Made by a program: the position numbers and the translations under genes. Below the pieces are notes generated by a model. The model was given only the letters and a program-made list of their open reading frames with translations, did no database searches and had not been told where the DNA came from. Below are positions 35,397-44,955 of a DNA stretch of 64,000 nt, in pieces. Where the stretch lies: contig NZ_FNDG01000007.1 of NCBI RefSeq assembly GCF_900100535.1, positions 62,001 through 126,000 of the forward strand, given 5' to 3'. Each line of letters begins with the position of its first letter. Positions within the stretch are counted from its first letter, which is position 1. Source of the stretch: Phytopseudomonas flavescens (GTDB lineage: Bacteria > Pseudomonadota > Gammaproteobacteria > Pseudomonadales > Pseudomonadaceae).

Positions 35397-36440
35397 ATGG
35401 ACGAGAACAAGAAGCGCGCTTTGTCGGCTGCACTGGGCCAGATCGAGAAGCAGTTCGGCAAGGGCGCAGTGATGCGCATGGGCGATCACGATCGCCAGGC
35501 GATCCCAGCCATTTCCACCGGCTCCCTGGGGCTGGATATCGCACTGGGTATCGGCGGCCTGCCGAAAGGCCGAATCGTCGAGATCTATGGCCCGGAATCA
35601 TCGGGTAAAACCACGCTGACCCTGTCGGTCATCGCCGAAGCACAGCGTATGGGCGCTACCTGTGCCTTCGTCGACGCCGAGCACGCACTGGACCCGGATT
35701 ATGCCGGCAAGCTGGGCGTCAACGTCGACGACCTGCTGGTCTCGCAGCCGGATACTGGCGAACAGGCACTGGAAATCACCGACATGCTGGTGCGCTCCAA
35801 TGCCATCGACGTGATCATTGTCGATTCCGTGGCTGCACTGGTGCCAAAGGCCGAAATCGAAGGCGAGATGGGCGACATGCACGTTGGCCTGCAGGCTCGC
35901 CTGATGTCCCAGGCGCTGCGCAAGATCACCGGCAACATCAAGAATGCCAACTGCCTGGTGATCTTCATCAACCAGATCCGTATGAAGATCGGTGTGATGT
36001 TCGGTAGCCCGGAAACCACCACCGGTGGTAACGCCCTGAAATTCTACGCTTCGGTTCGTCTGGATATCCGTCGTACCGGCGCCGTGAAGGAAGGCGACGA
36101 AGTGGTCGGCAGCGAAACCCGCGTCAAGGTGGTCAAGAACAAGGTGGCACCGCCATTCCGTCAGGCCGAGTTCCAGATCCTCTACGGTAAGGGCATCTAC
36201 CGTAACGGCGAGATCATCGATCTGGGCGTGCAACAGGGCCTGGTCGAGAAAGCCGGTGCCTGGTACAGCTACCAGGGCAACAAGATCGGCCAGGGTAAGG
36301 CCAACGCGGCCAAGTACCTGGAAGACAACCCGGAAGTAGGCCGTGCCATCGAAGGCCTGATCCGCGAGAAGCTGCTCGTTGTCAGCCCTACCGTCAAAGC
36401 CAATTCGGGCGCTGAAGTCGATGCCGAAGTCGACCTCTGA
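35397..36440 (+). CDS. recA: Recombinase RecA
   Basis: Forms filaments on single-stranded DNA, catalyses strand exchange and triggers LexA cleavage. The 347 residues match the family. Walker A is [13 protein letters not shown], Walker B region [19 protein letters not shown], and the DNA loops include [20 protein letters not shown]. Start at 35397 with GAGG six bases upstream fits [14 protein letters not shown] LexA box lies upstream and recX downstream, so this is the SOS recA operon. Confidence 0.98.
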   Translation: MDENKKRALSAALGQIEKQFGKGAVMRMGDHDRQAIPAISTGSLGLDIALGIGGLPKGRIVEIYGPESSGKTTLTLSVIAEAQRMGATCAFVDAEHALDPDYAGKLGVNVDDLLVSQPDTGEQALEITDMLVRSNAIDVIIVDSVAALVPKAEIEGEMGDMHVGLQARLMSQALRKITGNIKNANCLVIFINQIRMKIGVMFGSPETTTGGNALKFYASVRLDIRRTGAVKEGDEVVGSETRVKVVKNKVAPPFRQAEFQILYGKGIYRNGEIIDLGVQQGLVEKAGAWYSYQGNKIGQGKANAAKYLEDNPEVGRAIEGLIREKLLVVSPTVKANSGAEVDAEVDL

Positions 36441-36449
36441 TTCCTGACC

Positions 36450-36917
36450 GTGGCCGTGTTGCTGGACAATGTGCAAGCGGTGCGCCATACCGCCATGGAT
36501 TTGCTGGCGCGCCGTGAGCATGGCCGGGTCGAGCTGTCGCGAAAACTGCGACAGCGCGGTGCCAGCGATGAACATATCGAGGTTGCCCTCGATCGCTTGA
36601 GCGAAGAAGGGCTGCTTTGCGAAGCGCGTTATCTGGAAAGCTTCATCAGCTATCGGGCGCGCTCGGGCTTCGGCCCGCAGCGTATCCGTGAAGACCTTTC
36701 CCAGCGTGGCCTTGGCCGTGCCGATGTCGAACAGGCGCTGCGTGACAGTGGCATCGACTGGCGCGATGGCCTTCAACAAACCTGGCAACGCAAGTTTGCC
36801 GGACAGTTACCGACCGATGCCCGTGAGCGGGCCAGGCAAATGCGTTTTCTGGTTTACCGTGGATACCCGATGGATCTGGTCGGGCAACTGATGCGCGGTT
36901 CCCTGGACGACGACTGA
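36450..36917 (+). CDS. recX: Recombination regulator RecX
   Basis: Cytosolic RecA modulator of 155 residues. It has the all-helical repeat structure of RecX with [39 protein letters not shown] and [18 protein letters not shown]. The start is GTG at 36450, nine bases after the recA stop, so it is translated with recA. Confidence 0.92.
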   Translation: MAVLLDNVQAVRHTAMDLLARREHGRVELSRKLRQRGASDEHIEVALDRLSEEGLLCEARYLESFISYRARSGFGPQRIREDLSQRGLGRADVEQALRDSGIDWRDGLQQTWQRKFAGQLPTDARERARQMRFLVYRGYPMDLVGQLMRGSLDDD

Positions 36918-37065
36918 CAAGTTCCTGCTGGCACCTTCCCAGGCGCCGTACATGGCAGCGATCAGCTCAGGTATTTTTACCACCCTTGCTTGATGCCTGT
37001 GCTTGATGCCTGAAATCGAGGCGTTTCCTTGGACGGGCCGCCGGCGCATATCCAGCCTGTCGCGC

Positions 37066-38139
37066 TCATGCTCGCCAGTTCCCGGGCTGGTTGATCACGT
37101 CGAGCAATTCACGCAAACGCCCGGCGTTGCGCCCGCTGAACGCGAAGGTCAGTCTTGGTTTGTCGCGTAGTTGCGGCCCGTCCGTTTCCATGTTGCCACT
37201 GAGCTGCTGCTGTATATCGCCGTTCTTGCACAGATCGCTGAAGTGCAGATTCAACTGCTCGAGGGCGCGATCCGTCAGTGGGTGGTGCATGCGAATCACG
37301 AACTGTTGCTTCAGCCAGCGGCTGGAGTGGAAGTTGGCGTAGAAGCGATCGATGGCCTCGGCAGCGTAGTCGACGTCATGCACCAGGTGCATCAGGTTCA
37401 TGTCACTGGCGAGGATGTAGCCGTTGCTGTCCAGGTTCTGCTGGATGTAGTCGAGCAGTCCCTGCCAGAACGTGCCGCCGGGTTCGTCCAGCAGGATCAC
37501 CGGCACCAGCGGGCTCTTGCCGGTCTGGATCAGGGTGATGACCTCCAGCGCTTCGTCGAGTGTGCCGAACCCGCCGGGGCACAGCACGAGGGCGTCGGCT
37601 TCCTTGACGAAGAACAGTTTGCGCAGAAAGAAGAAGTGAAAAGACAGCAGGTTGTCGCTGCCTTGCATGGTCGCGTTTGCCGATTGCTCGAAAGGAAGGG
37701 TGATGTTGAATCCCAGGCTGTTGTCACGGCCTGCACCCTCGTGGGCCGCGGCCATGATGCCGCCGCCTGCGCCGGTAATGATCATCAGGTCGTGGCGTGC
37801 CAGGGTAGAGCCCAGGTCTCGTGCCAGAGCGTATACCGGGTGACCTGGTTGGGTCCGGGCAGAGCCGAAGACGGTAACCTTGCGGCGATGCCTGAAGCGC
37901 TGCAGTACGCTGAAGGCACGCTCCATCTCGCGCAGGGTCTGCAGCATGATCTTGGCGTCCCAGCGGTTGCGGTCGGCCTGGGCCATGCGGGCCACGGTGG
38001 CGAGCATTTCCCGGTACAGCGCGAGGTTGGGGCTGTCTGCTGGCGTTATCCGGGCGGCCAGCTCGTCGAGGCTGTCCTCCAGCTCGGTGCCTTTGGCTTG
38101 CAGGTGATGGGAAAGATGGGCGTTCGCGTGATCATCCAT
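37066..38139 (-). CDS. LOG-family protein (TIGR00730-like, long form)
   Basis: Nucleotide phosphoribohydrolase-like protein of 357 residues. The Rossmann-type core has FGSARTQPGHPVY, ITGAGGGIMAAAHEGA and the LOG motif PGGFGTLDEALE. The long N- and C-terminal extensions place it with the larger bacterial proteins rather than the ~190-residue cytokinin-activating LOG enzymes, so activity is less certain. Start at 38139 has AAGGAG upstream; the frame extends to 38223. It is divergent in neither direction from an operon, standing alone. Confidence 0.85.
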   Translation of the reverse strand: MDDHANAHLSHHLQAKGTELEDSLDELAARITPADSPNLALYREMLATVARMAQADRNRWDAKIMLQTLREMERAFSVLQRFRHRRKVTVFGSARTQPGHPVYALARDLGSTLARHDLMIITGAGGGIMAAAHEGAGRDNSLGFNITLPFEQSANATMQGSDNLLSFHFFFLRKLFFVKEADALVLCPGGFGTLDEALEVITLIQTGKSPLVPVILLDEPGGTFWQGLLDYIQQNLDSNGYILASDMNLMHLVHDVDYAAEAIDRFYANFHSSRWLKQQFVIRMHHPLTDRALEQLNLHFSDLCKNGDIQQQLSGNMETDGPQLRDKPRLTFAFSGRNAGRLRELLDVINQPGNWRA

Positions 38140-38210
38140 TGCACTTCTCCTTTTCGCCCCATGCTGGCCCGTGCCGGGGCGTTTCCAGCTCATCTCACTG
38201 TATAAATGGC

Positions 38211-38612
38211 TTACAGTCGGCAATCAGACTTGCTGAAGCGTTCGGTGGTGACTGGACGATTGCTCTGGATTTCACTGAAGTCATAGCGCAGTACCGCGCC
38301 GCTGGCCAGCAGTTTGCGAAAGCCTGGGTTGGCGCACACGCTGTTGGCCAACTGCGCGCGAACGGTATCGGGGTTGCCGCGCATCTGCGAGGCGTGCCCT
38401 GGGCGCACGCTGAGGTGGTTGATCAACTCGTTGCCCTGCACGGTATAGCCTTGATCGAGGATGTCCTCGTTGATGGCGCGTGGTGTGCCGGCGCTGCTTT
38501 CGCGAGCCACTTTTTCCAACGTTTGCGTCAGCTCATAGCCTTTTAGCGAAGCCGCATGCGCCGTCGGTGCGAGAAGGCTGACGAGTAGGGCGGAAAGGGC
38601 GAAACGCTGCAT
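38211..38612 (-). CDS. PA3611-like exported protein (quorum-sensing-regulated virulence factor family)
   Basis: Exported protein of 133 residues. A signal peptide (MQRFALSALLVSLLAPTAHA) is followed by LKGYELTQTLEKVARESSAG and DILDQGYTVQGNELINHLSV with paired cysteines (Cys in NSVCANPGF and KSDCRL), which I recognise as the PA3611 family. The P. aeruginosa member sits in the same neighbourhood near recA and is linked to virulence. The start at 38612 has AGGAG upstream. Confidence 0.75.
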   Translation of the reverse strand: MQRFALSALLVSLLAPTAHAASLKGYELTQTLEKVARESSAGTPRAINEDILDQGYTVQGNELINHLSVRPGHASQMRGNPDTVRAQLANSVCANPGFRKLLASGAVLRYDFSEIQSNRPVTTERFSKSDCRL

Positions 38613-38855
38613 GACTGACTCCTGAAGACGGTAAGCGGTAATAGACCCGGCTCTTCTCTTTATGTTCGCTTTAAGAACGCGTATCGACGGGCAAAGGATG
38701 GATGTTAACAAGCCCGGCCGTTGCTTGGAGATTAGCAGGGGCAATGAGGCATTTTTAACAACGCAATTGATAGACTACGCGCCCTTCGTTACGCGACTCC
38801 AGACGGCCATGCCCTTTTCTGTCTTCGACCCGATTTTTTCTACCCGCCCGGGCGC

Positions 38856-39575
38856 ATGTCCATGAGCCACGCTGTCGCCGCACTGCGCGCCGCGCGCCTG
38901 GCGCGTAGCGTCAAACCCTTCCTGGCCAGAGGTTCGCGGGCCGAGCGCTGCGCGGATTGTCGTCTGGCCCGCAGCCACTGCCTGTGCGCCTGGCGTCCGC
39001 ACGTATCGGCGAATGCCGGGGTATGTCTGTTGATGCACGACGTCGAGGCGCTTAAACCAAGCAACACCGGCTGGCTGATCGCCGATGTGGTCGCGGACAC
39101 CTCGGCATTCGGCTGGTCGCGTACTGAAGTCGATCCGCGGCTACCCGCGTTGCTGAGCGAGGCACAGTGGCAGCCGTACCTGGTCTTCCCCAGCGAATAT
39201 GCCGAGGCCGAGCGGGTGGTTAGCTCCGTGCAAGTGGGCGCGGGCAAGCGGCCATTGTTCGTGATGCTCGACGCGACCTGGACCCAGGCGCGCAAGATGT
39301 TCCGCAAAAGTCCGTATCTGGACCAGTTGCCAGTACTCAGCCTGCAGCCGGAGGCCTTGTCACGCTACCGGCTGCGACGTTCCAAGCGCGATGATCACCT
39401 GTGTACCGCCGAAGTGGCAGCGCTGTGCCTTGAACTGGCTGGCGATGAGCGCGCCGCCGATGCCCTGAATGCCTACCTGGATGTATTCAGTGAGCATTAT
39501 CTGTCGTCCAAGGCTCCTCGCGCCGTGGACCTGGAAAACGAGCTGCACCAGCGCCTCAAGGCTTTCCTGCAATAG
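38856..39575 (+). CDS. tapT: tRNA-uridine aminocarboxypropyltransferase (DTW domain)
   Basis: Adds the aminocarboxypropyl group from S-adenosylmethionine to a uridine in tRNA (acp3U47). The protein has 239 residues with the N-terminal zinc-type cysteines RCADCRLARSHCLC, and the DTW motif region LDATWTQARKMFRKSPYL. RYRLRRSKRDDHLCTAEV near the end is also a family feature. An ATG at 38862 two codons later is also possible. It is convergent with a DMT transporter gene, which it overlaps slightly at the 3' end. Confidence 0.85.
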   Translation: MSMSHAVAALRAARLARSVKPFLARGSRAERCADCRLARSHCLCAWRPHVSANAGVCLLMHDVEALKPSNTGWLIADVVADTSAFGWSRTEVDPRLPALLSEAQWQPYLVFPSEYAEAERVVSSVQVGAGKRPLFVMLDATWTQARKMFRKSPYLDQLPVLSLQPEALSRYRLRRSKRDDHLCTAEVAALCLELAGDERAADALNAYLDVFSEHYLSSKAPRAVDLENELHQRLKAFLQ

Positions 39576-40452
39576 CTGGCGGCCTGGGCCAGAGCTGTGC
39601 CAGCAGCATGCCTGCGAACATCAGCGCGCAGCCTAGATAGCCCCGCACTGACAGCGCTTCGCCCAGTAGCAGGGCGCCGGCGATGGCGGCGAACACGGCC
39701 TCCAGTGAGAGGATGATCGCCGCGTGGGAGGCGATGGCGTGCCTCTGCGCCACCACCTGCAGGGTGAAACCCACCGCCACGCCGAAGATGCCGCCATACA
39801 GGATCGCCGGCACGGCCGGGGCGATCTCGGCGCCTGGCAGGTTTTCGAAAACCAGCGCCAGCACCAGGCTGATCACCGCGCAGGTGACGAACTGCACCAG
39901 CGCCAGCAGCAGTGCATCATGACGCGCAGCGAAGACCCCTACTAGCAGCACGTGCACGCCCCATACGAAGGCGCCGGCCAGTTGCAGCCAGTCTCCGGAG
40001 GCGACCTGGAAACCCTCGCCGACGCTCAGCAGAAACATGCCGATCACCGCCAGCGAAGCACCCAGCCAGATGCCCATGCCGGTCTTGTGGCCCAGCGCCA
40101 GGCCGAGCAGTGGCACCACGATCACGTAGAGCCCGGTAATGAAGCCCGAGTTGGTGACGCTGGTGAACAGCAGGCCGACCTGCTGCAGATTGATGCCCAA
40201 CGCCAGTACCGCGCCCATCAGACAACCGCCGAGTAGCAGCGGACGGCTCAAGGTTGACGCGGGTTGCCGGTTGCGCCGGCGCAGCAGCATCAGCAATGGC
40301 AGCAGCACCACGACAGCCAGGGCGAAGCGCAGGCCGCTGTAGAGAAACGGGCCGATGGTATCCATCCCCAAGTGCTGGGCGACGAACGAAGACCCCCAGA
40401 TCATGGCGGTCAGCACCATCAATAGATCGGCGCGCAGCGCTGGATTGAGCAT
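39556..40452 (-). CDS. DMT/EamA-family transporter
   Basis: Inner-membrane protein of 298 residues with ten predicted helices in two EamA repeats (first TAMIWGSSFVAQHLGM, second GAFVWGVHVLLVGVFAA). Both repeats have the WG motif typical of the family. It probably exports or imports a small metabolite; the substrate is unknown. Start at 40452 has AGGAG upstream; the frame extends to 40599. It overlaps the end of tapT by 20 bases at the 3' ends. Confidence 0.88.
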   Translation of the reverse strand: MLNPALRADLLMVLTAMIWGSSFVAQHLGMDTIGPFLYSGLRFALAVVVLLPLLMLLRRRNRQPASTLSRPLLLGGCLMGAVLALGINLQQVGLLFTSVTNSGFITGLYVIVVPLLGLALGHKTGMGIWLGASLAVIGMFLLSVGEGFQVASGDWLQLAGAFVWGVHVLLVGVFAARHDALLLALVQFVTCAVISLVLALVFENLPGAEIAPAVPAILYGGIFGVAVGFTLQVVAQRHAIASHAAIILSLEAVFAAIAGALLLGEALSVRGYLGCALMFAGMLLAQLWPRPPAIAGKP

Positions 40453-40597
40453 CGTCGAGCTCCTGGCGAGAAGGGCGCAGACTTTGCCGCAAAGCTTCGT
40501 GCTTGACCACCCCGTCGACGCTGGGCATTCTGATGCGTGCCGTATGCTAGGCGGTATCTTGCGATACGGCCTGCCTATAAAAAGAACAGGATATGCC

Positions 40598-41248
40598 ATG
40601 GTCGCTTACGAAATCCTGATAGCTGATGATCACCCCTTGTTTCGCAGTGCGCTGCAACAGGCCCTGACGATGGGCCTCGGTGCCGGCGTACGGTTGGTCG
40701 AAGTGGCGAGCATCGCCGAGCTGGAAGCCCGCCTGGCGGAGAAGACCGATTGGGATCTGGTGCTGCTCGACCTCAACATGCCGGGCGCCTACGGGTTTTC
40801 CGGGTTGGTGCTGTTGCGGGGGCAGTATCCGCAGATTCCCGTGATGATGATTTCCGCCCAGGAAGAGGCTGCCGTGGTGGTGCGTTCTCGTGAGTTCGGC
40901 GCCAGTGGCTTCATTCCCAAATCCAGTTCGCTGGAAGTGATCCAGCAGGCCGTCCGGCAGGTGCTCGACGGCGAAGTCTGGTGGCCGCCGCAGAGCGAGG
41001 AAGCGATCAGCCTGTCGTCCGAGGCGAAGGCGGCAAGCGCCGGTCTGGCAAGCTTGACACCGCAGCAGTTCCGCGTGCTGACCATGGTCTGCGAAGGGCT
41101 GTTGAACAAGCAGATCGCATACGAACTGAGCGTTTCCGAAGCCACCGTGAAAGCCCACGTCACGGCGATCTTCCGCAAGCTCGGCGTGCGCACCCGCACC
41201 CAGGCGGCACTGCTGTTGCAGCAGCTGGAGTCCGTGCCAGCCGCCTGA
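40598..41248 (+). CDS. erdR: LuxR-type response regulator ErdR
   Basis: Response regulator of 216 residues. The receiver domain has Asp10-Asp11 and phospho-acceptor Asp58 in VLLDLNMPG, and Lys in GFIPKSS. The C-terminal LuxR-type helix-turn-helix (LTPQQFRVLTMVCEGLLNKQ, LSVSEATVKAHVTAIFRKLG) follows. In P. aeruginosa the equivalent gene (ErdR) controls ethanol and acetate metabolism and sits before dgkA as here, so the name is given by context and similarity. The start at 40598 has an AGGAT upstream. Confidence 0.82.
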   Translation: MVAYEILIADDHPLFRSALQQALTMGLGAGVRLVEVASIAELEARLAEKTDWDLVLLDLNMPGAYGFSGLVLLRGQYPQIPVMMISAQEEAAVVVRSREFGASGFIPKSSSLEVIQQAVRQVLDGEVWWPPQSEEAISLSSEAKAASAGLASLTPQQFRVLTMVCEGLLNKQIAYELSVSEATVKAHVTAIFRKLGVRTRTQAALLLQQLESVPAA

Positions 41249-41321
41249 TGAACCGATTGTGCGGGATTTTTCTCGGCCTCTGGCGTACCCTGCCGGCCTT
41301 TTCCTGTCGCGGTTCGTTGTC

Positions 41322-41687
41322 ATGTCGCCATTCAAAGGACAAACCGGGTTAAAGCGTATTCTCAATGCCGCCGGCTATTCGCTGGATGGCCTGCGCGCCG
41401 CATTCGTCGGCGAAGCGGCGTTCCGCCAACTGGTATTGCTCAACGTCGTGCTCATTCCGCTGGCACTGGTGCTCGACGTCAGCCGTGGCGAGCGCGCGCT
41501 GTTGGTTGCCGCCTGCCTGTTGGCGTTGATCGTCGAGCTGCTCAATTCAGCCGTCGAAGCGGCCATCGACCGTATTTCCCTCGATCTGCATCCGTTGTCG
41601 AAAAGCGCCAAGGACATGGGCAGCGCGGCCCAACTGGTGTCGCTGACGCTGATCGCCAGCGTGTGGGGCATCATCCTGCTGGGCTAG
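41322..41687 (+). CDS. dgkA: Diacylglycerol kinase
   Basis: Integral membrane kinase of 121 residues that phosphorylates diacylglycerol for phospholipid recycling. The signatures are GEAAFRQLVLLN, the catalytic ELLNSAVEAAIDRIS and HPLSKSAKDMGSAAQ. Three transmembrane helices are predicted. It follows erdR with the usual short gap. Confidence 0.95.
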   Translation: MSPFKGQTGLKRILNAAGYSLDGLRAAFVGEAAFRQLVLLNVVLIPLALVLDVSRGERALLVAACLLALIVELLNSAVEAAIDRISLDLHPLSKSAKDMGSAAQLVSLTLIASVWGIILLG

Positions 41688-41740
41688 GGCCTGCAGACGT
41701 TTCAGCGTAAATCGCAGGGCCGGATGAAGCGTCGACAGCC

Positions 41741-42667
41741 CTAGCGCACCTCGGGCAGCACGATCTCGTCGCTGCGGCGGATGCCTGCTGTGAGCGCCCG
41801 GCACATATCGAGAAATTCGCGCATGGCCGCGGTCTGGTATTTCTGTCGATGCCAGATGAAATAGAACTGCCGGCGCAGGTCCAGGTCTGGTGTTTCCACA
41901 GGGACCAGGCTGCCACGGCGAAACGCGTCGCGTAGCGCCAGGCGCGAGATGCAACTGATACCCAGGCCGGACTCCACGGCGCGCTTGATCGCTTCGGTGT
42001 GTTCCAGTTCCAGGCGAATGTTCAGGGCGTCGGAGTGATGACGCATGGCCTGGTCGAAGGTCAGGCGCGTGCCGGAGCCCTGTTCGCGGAGAATCCAGTC
42101 CTCACCGCTCAATTCCCGGATTCCGGCATGGCCCCGCCGTGCGAGAGGGTGCTGGGGCGCGCAGAACACCACCAGCTCGTCCTCCACCCAGCTCTGCACC
42201 TCGATGTCCGGGTGGTTGCAATCACCCTCGATCAGACCCAGATCAATTTCGTAATGCGCGACCTGTTGCACGATATGCGCTGTGTTCTGTACGTGGAGTT
42301 TCACCTGGCTTTCCGGGTGAACCTTCATGAAGCCGCCGATCAGCAGGGTCGCCAGGTAGTTGCCGATGGTCAGGGTCGCACCCACCGCCAGTGAACCGAA
42401 GCCGGATTTGCCGTTGAGCAGGTCCTCGATTTCCTTGGCCTGGTCCAGCAGCGCTACCGCCTGCGGAAGCAGTTGGCGCCCCAGGGCGTTGAGGCTCAGG
42501 CGCTTGCCGGCGCGGTCGAACAACTGGCAGCTGGATTGCCGCTCCAGCTCGGTAATTGACGTGCTGGCTGCCGATTGGGAGAGGGAGAGGAGGGTAGCCG
42601 CTCTGGATACGCTCTCCTGCTGGGCCACGGCGACGAACACTTGGAGTTGACGGAGAGTAAATCGCAT
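41741..42667 (-). CDS. finR: LysR-type regulator FinR
   Basis: LysR-family regulator of 308 residues. The N-terminal helix-turn-helix is LRQLQVFVAVAQQESVSRAA-TLLSLSQSAASTSI-like, and the remainder has the two-lobed sensor (LAVGATLTIGNYLATLLIGG, LGLIEGDCNHPDIEV, SGLGISCISRLALRDA). It is divergent from fpr with about 120 bp between them. In P. putida and relatives FinR activates fpr under superoxide or sulfur starvation and other stress, so the symbol rests on context plus similarity. Confidence 0.85.
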   Translation of the reverse strand: MRFTLRQLQVFVAVAQQESVSRAATLLSLSQSAASTSITELERQSSCQLFDRAGKRLSLNALGRQLLPQAVALLDQAKEIEDLLNGKSGFGSLAVGATLTIGNYLATLLIGGFMKVHPESQVKLHVQNTAHIVQQVAHYEIDLGLIEGDCNHPDIEVQSWVEDELVVFCAPQHPLARRGHAGIRELSGEDWILREQGSGTRLTFDQAMRHHSDALNIRLELEHTEAIKRAVESGLGISCISRLALRDAFRRGSLVPVETPDLDLRRQFYFIWHRQKYQTAAMREFLDMCRALTAGIRRSDEIVLPEVR

Positions 42668-42787
42668 ATCTATATAACCGATAACCTATATCTTGATAAT
42701 TCATTTAACAGATATTGTGGCGGTGATTAGAATGCTGCGCAATTGCGCTCGAGAATCAGCGCGTCTGAAGTTTTTAGGAGCCCGTAC

Positions 42788-43567
42788 ATGAGCAACATGA
42801 ACCACGAACGCGTTCTCAGTGTTCACCACTGGAATGACACGCTGTTCAGCTTCAAGTGCACCCGCGATCCGGGCCTGCGCTTCGAGAATGGCCAGTTCGT
42901 GATGATCGGTCTGCAGCAGGAAAATGGCCGCCCGCTCATGCGTGCCTACTCCATCGCCAGCCCGAACTGGGAAGAGCACCTGGAGTTCTTCAGCATCAAG
43001 GTGCCCGATGGCCCGCTGACCTCGCAACTGCAGCACCTCAAGGAAGGTGACGAAGTCATCATCAGCAAGAAACCCACCGGCACGCTGGTTCTGGATGACC
43101 TGAACCCCGGCAAGCACCTGTACCTGCTCAGCACCGGCACCGGCCTGGCGCCGTTCATGAGCGTCATTCAGGACCCGGAAACCTATGAGCGTTTCGAGAA
43201 GGTGATCCTTGTACACGGTGTTCGCTACGTCAACGAAGTGGCCTACCGCGAGTTCATCACCGAACACTTGCCGCAAAACGAGTTCTTCGGTGATGCGCTG
43301 AAGGAGAAGCTGATCTATTACCCGACCGTGACCCGCGAGCCATTCGAGAATCAGGGTCGTCTGACCGATTTGATGCGTAGCGGCAAACTGTTCGCGGACA
43401 TCGGTTTGCCACCGATCAACCCACAGGACGACCGTGCGATGATCTGCGGTAGCCCGAGCATGCTCGACGAGACCAGCGAAGTGCTCGATAGCTTCGGCCT
43501 GAAGGTGTCTGCGCGGATGCGTGAGCCAGGTGATTATCTGATCGAGCGCGCCTTCGTCGAGAAGTAA
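42788..43567 (+). CDS. fpr: Ferredoxin/flavodoxin-NADP reductase
   Basis: Flavoenzyme of 259 residues moving electrons between NADPH and ferredoxin or flavodoxin; relevant to oxidative stress and iron-sulfur repair, and to bacterioferritin iron release through the neighbouring Bfd. FAD contacts are RAYSIASPNW and SGLTSQL-like blocks, the NADP domain has GTGLAPFMSVI, and the chain ends ERAFVEK as in the bacterial class. Start at 42788 has AGGAG upstream. A strong hairpin follows. Confidence 0.95.
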   Translation: MSNMNHERVLSVHHWNDTLFSFKCTRDPGLRFENGQFVMIGLQQENGRPLMRAYSIASPNWEEHLEFFSIKVPDGPLTSQLQHLKEGDEVIISKKPTGTLVLDDLNPGKHLYLLSTGTGLAPFMSVIQDPETYERFEKVILVHGVRYVNEVAYREFITEHLPQNEFFGDALKEKLIYYPTVTREPFENQGRLTDLMRSGKLFADIGLPPINPQDDRAMICGSPSMLDETSEVLDSFGLKVSARMREPGDYLIERAFVEK

Positions 43568-43580
43568 GCATCAGTGATGA

Positions 43581-43611
43581 AAAAAACGGGAGCCTAGGCT
43601 CCCGTTTTTTT
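43581..43611. terminator. Bidirectional terminator after fpr
   Basis: Perfect palindrome ACGGGAGCCTAGGCTCCCGT bordered by A and T runs on both sides, fitting termination from fpr on the plus strand. Confidence 0.85.
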
Positions 43612-43644
43612 CTCACAACTAAATCCGCAAAAGGCGCGGCGGAT

Positions 43645-43765
43645 TGGGAGCTTGCGAGCTAGAGCCATGCAAGGCGAAAACAAGCGAGAAAGCGGAGTGT
43701 ACTTATGTACATGAGCATTTCGAGCTTGTTTTCAACGCAGCAGGGCCGACGCGCAGCTGCTCCCA
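43645..43765. repeat. MITE-like palindromic element, copy 2
   Basis: About 121 bp with ends TGGGAGC and GCTCCCA and inner complementary blocks (GCAAGGCGAAAACAAGCGAG against TCGAGCTTGTTTTCAACGC). It shares the core GTACATGAGCATTT (43707-43720) and TTCAACGCAG with copy 1 near 15.6 kb. Its right end lies one base from the end of bfrB. There is no reading frame in it. Confidence 0.65.
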
Positions 43766-43766
43766 G

Positions 43767-44237
43767 TTACTCTTCCATCTGCGACTGCAGATAGTTCTGC
43801 AGACCAACAGCCTTGATGAGGCTGAGTTGGGTTTCGAGCCAGTCGATATGCTCTTCCTCGGACTCGAGGATGTCTTCAAGCAACTCGCGGCTGGCATAGT
43901 CGCCGACGTTCTCGCAGTAGGCGATGGCGGCCTTGAGGTCGATATGGGCCTTGTGCTCGATCCGCAGGTCGCATTCGAGCATTTCCTGGGTGTTCTCGCC
44001 GATCAGGATCTTGCCCAGATCTTGCAGGTTCGGCAGGCCTTCCAGGAACAGGATGCGCTTGATGAGCTTGTCCGCGTGCTTCATCTCGTCGATGGACTCG
44101 TGGTACTCATGCTTGCCCAGCTTGGTCAGGCCCCAATCCTCATACATGCGGGCGTGCAGGAAATACTGGTTGATCGCGACCAGCTCGTTGCCGAGGATCT
44201 TGTTCAAGTGCTGGATGACTGTCTTGTCGCCTTTCAT
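43767..44237 (-). CDS. bfrB: Bacterioferritin
   Basis: Iron-storage protein of 156 residues forming a 24-mer with haem. Ferroxidase ligands Glu18, Glu51 and His54, and haem-binding Met52, are present in order; EESEHIDW-type helix residues follow at about 125-132 ([11 protein letters not shown]). Together with Bfd it stores and releases iron. The AT-rich region in front holds its promoter. The symbol bfrB follows the bfrB-bfd arrangement. Confidence 0.93.
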   Translation of the reverse strand: MKGDKTVIQHLNKILGNELVAINQYFLHARMYEDWGLTKLGKHEYHESIDEMKHADKLIKRILFLEGLPNLQDLGKILIGENTQEMLECDLRIEHKAHIDLKAAIAYCENVGDYASRELLEDILESEEEHIDWLETQLSLIKAVGLQNYLQSQMEE

Positions 44238-44397
44238 GATGATGCCCGCCCTGCCTGGAAATGAGTTACCGATGGCGGATTCTGGGCTTGCAATATCAGC
44301 CTGTCAAACGTAAGTTATTGAAATATAAGTAAAAATAAATATAAATACGAATGTTTAAGTTATGCGTCTTGGCGGTAACTCATTGAATTCTAGGTAT

Positions 44398-44424
44398 AAA
44401 AAAACCGGATACGAGATCCGGTTC
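44398..44424 (-). terminator. bfd terminator
   Basis: On the minus strand ACCGGAT/ATCCGGT stem followed by a T run (AAAAAAA on the plus strand), just after the bfd stop. Confidence 0.8.
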
Positions 44425-44441
44425 TTCGAAAAGTGGTCTAT

Positions 44442-44660
44442 TCAGGCGGCAACAAAATTTCCTGGGTAAGCCATTAATGCCTGGCTTTGCTGCACTTCGC
44501 CCAGCGTTTCACGAACGACCTGCTTGGCAAGGCATGCACATTTGCCGCACTGACTGGCAACACCCAGCGTTTCACGGACTTCACGATAGCTGCAGCAACC
44601 CTCATAGATCGCTTCGCGGATTTGACCGTCGGTGACACCTTCGCAGAGGCAGACGTACAT
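44442..44660 (-). CDS. bfd: Bacterioferritin-associated ferredoxin
   Basis: Small [2Fe-2S] protein of 72 residues that docks on bacterioferritin and delivers electrons from Fpr to mobilise stored iron. Cluster ligands Cys4, Cys6, Cys38 and Cys41 match the family. The longer frame to 44885 is not supported. It precedes bfrB on the same strand with its own terminator. A possible iron-responsive site lies upstream. Confidence 0.92.
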   Translation of the reverse strand: MYVCLCEGVTDGQIREAIYEGCCSYREVRETLGVASQCGKCACLAKQVVRETLGEVQQSQALMAYPGNFVAA

Positions 44661-44696
44661 GGCTTGACCGTCGCTTGGCTGAGACTGATGACGAAG

Positions 44697-44724
44697 GATA
44701 CTAATGTTAATGAGAATGCGTGTC
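44697..44724 (-). promoter_or_regulatory. Possible Fur site upstream of bfd
   Basis: GATACTAATGTTAATGAGAATGCG contains NAT(A/T)AT-like hexamers and the AATGAGAAT core common in Pseudomonas Fur boxes, within 60 bases of the bfd start. The match to the full 19-base consensus is only partial. Confidence 0.3.
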
Positions 44725-44910
44725 AAAGATAAACGGGAGTATCTCCGTTCGAAAAAAACGACTTTGGATGAGCGGTAATCCGTCCCCACGTTCGATGCGC
44801 CGCCGTGCTGCTGCTCGAGGGCCGTGTCCCGCCGACTGGCGCCTGGAAATGGCAAGAAAGCCTGTTCAGCATCGCGTGCTGCCACGCAAATGAGGAAGGG
44901 GCAGGGCTGG

Positions 44911-44938
44911 CAAAAAAAACCGGCTCAGGAGCCGGTTC
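44911..44938 (-). terminator. argC terminator
   Basis: On the minus strand GAACCGGCTC and GAGCCGGT pair and are followed by eight T, directly after the argC stop. Confidence 0.85.
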
Positions 44939-44955
44939 ATTGATCTGGGATGGAC

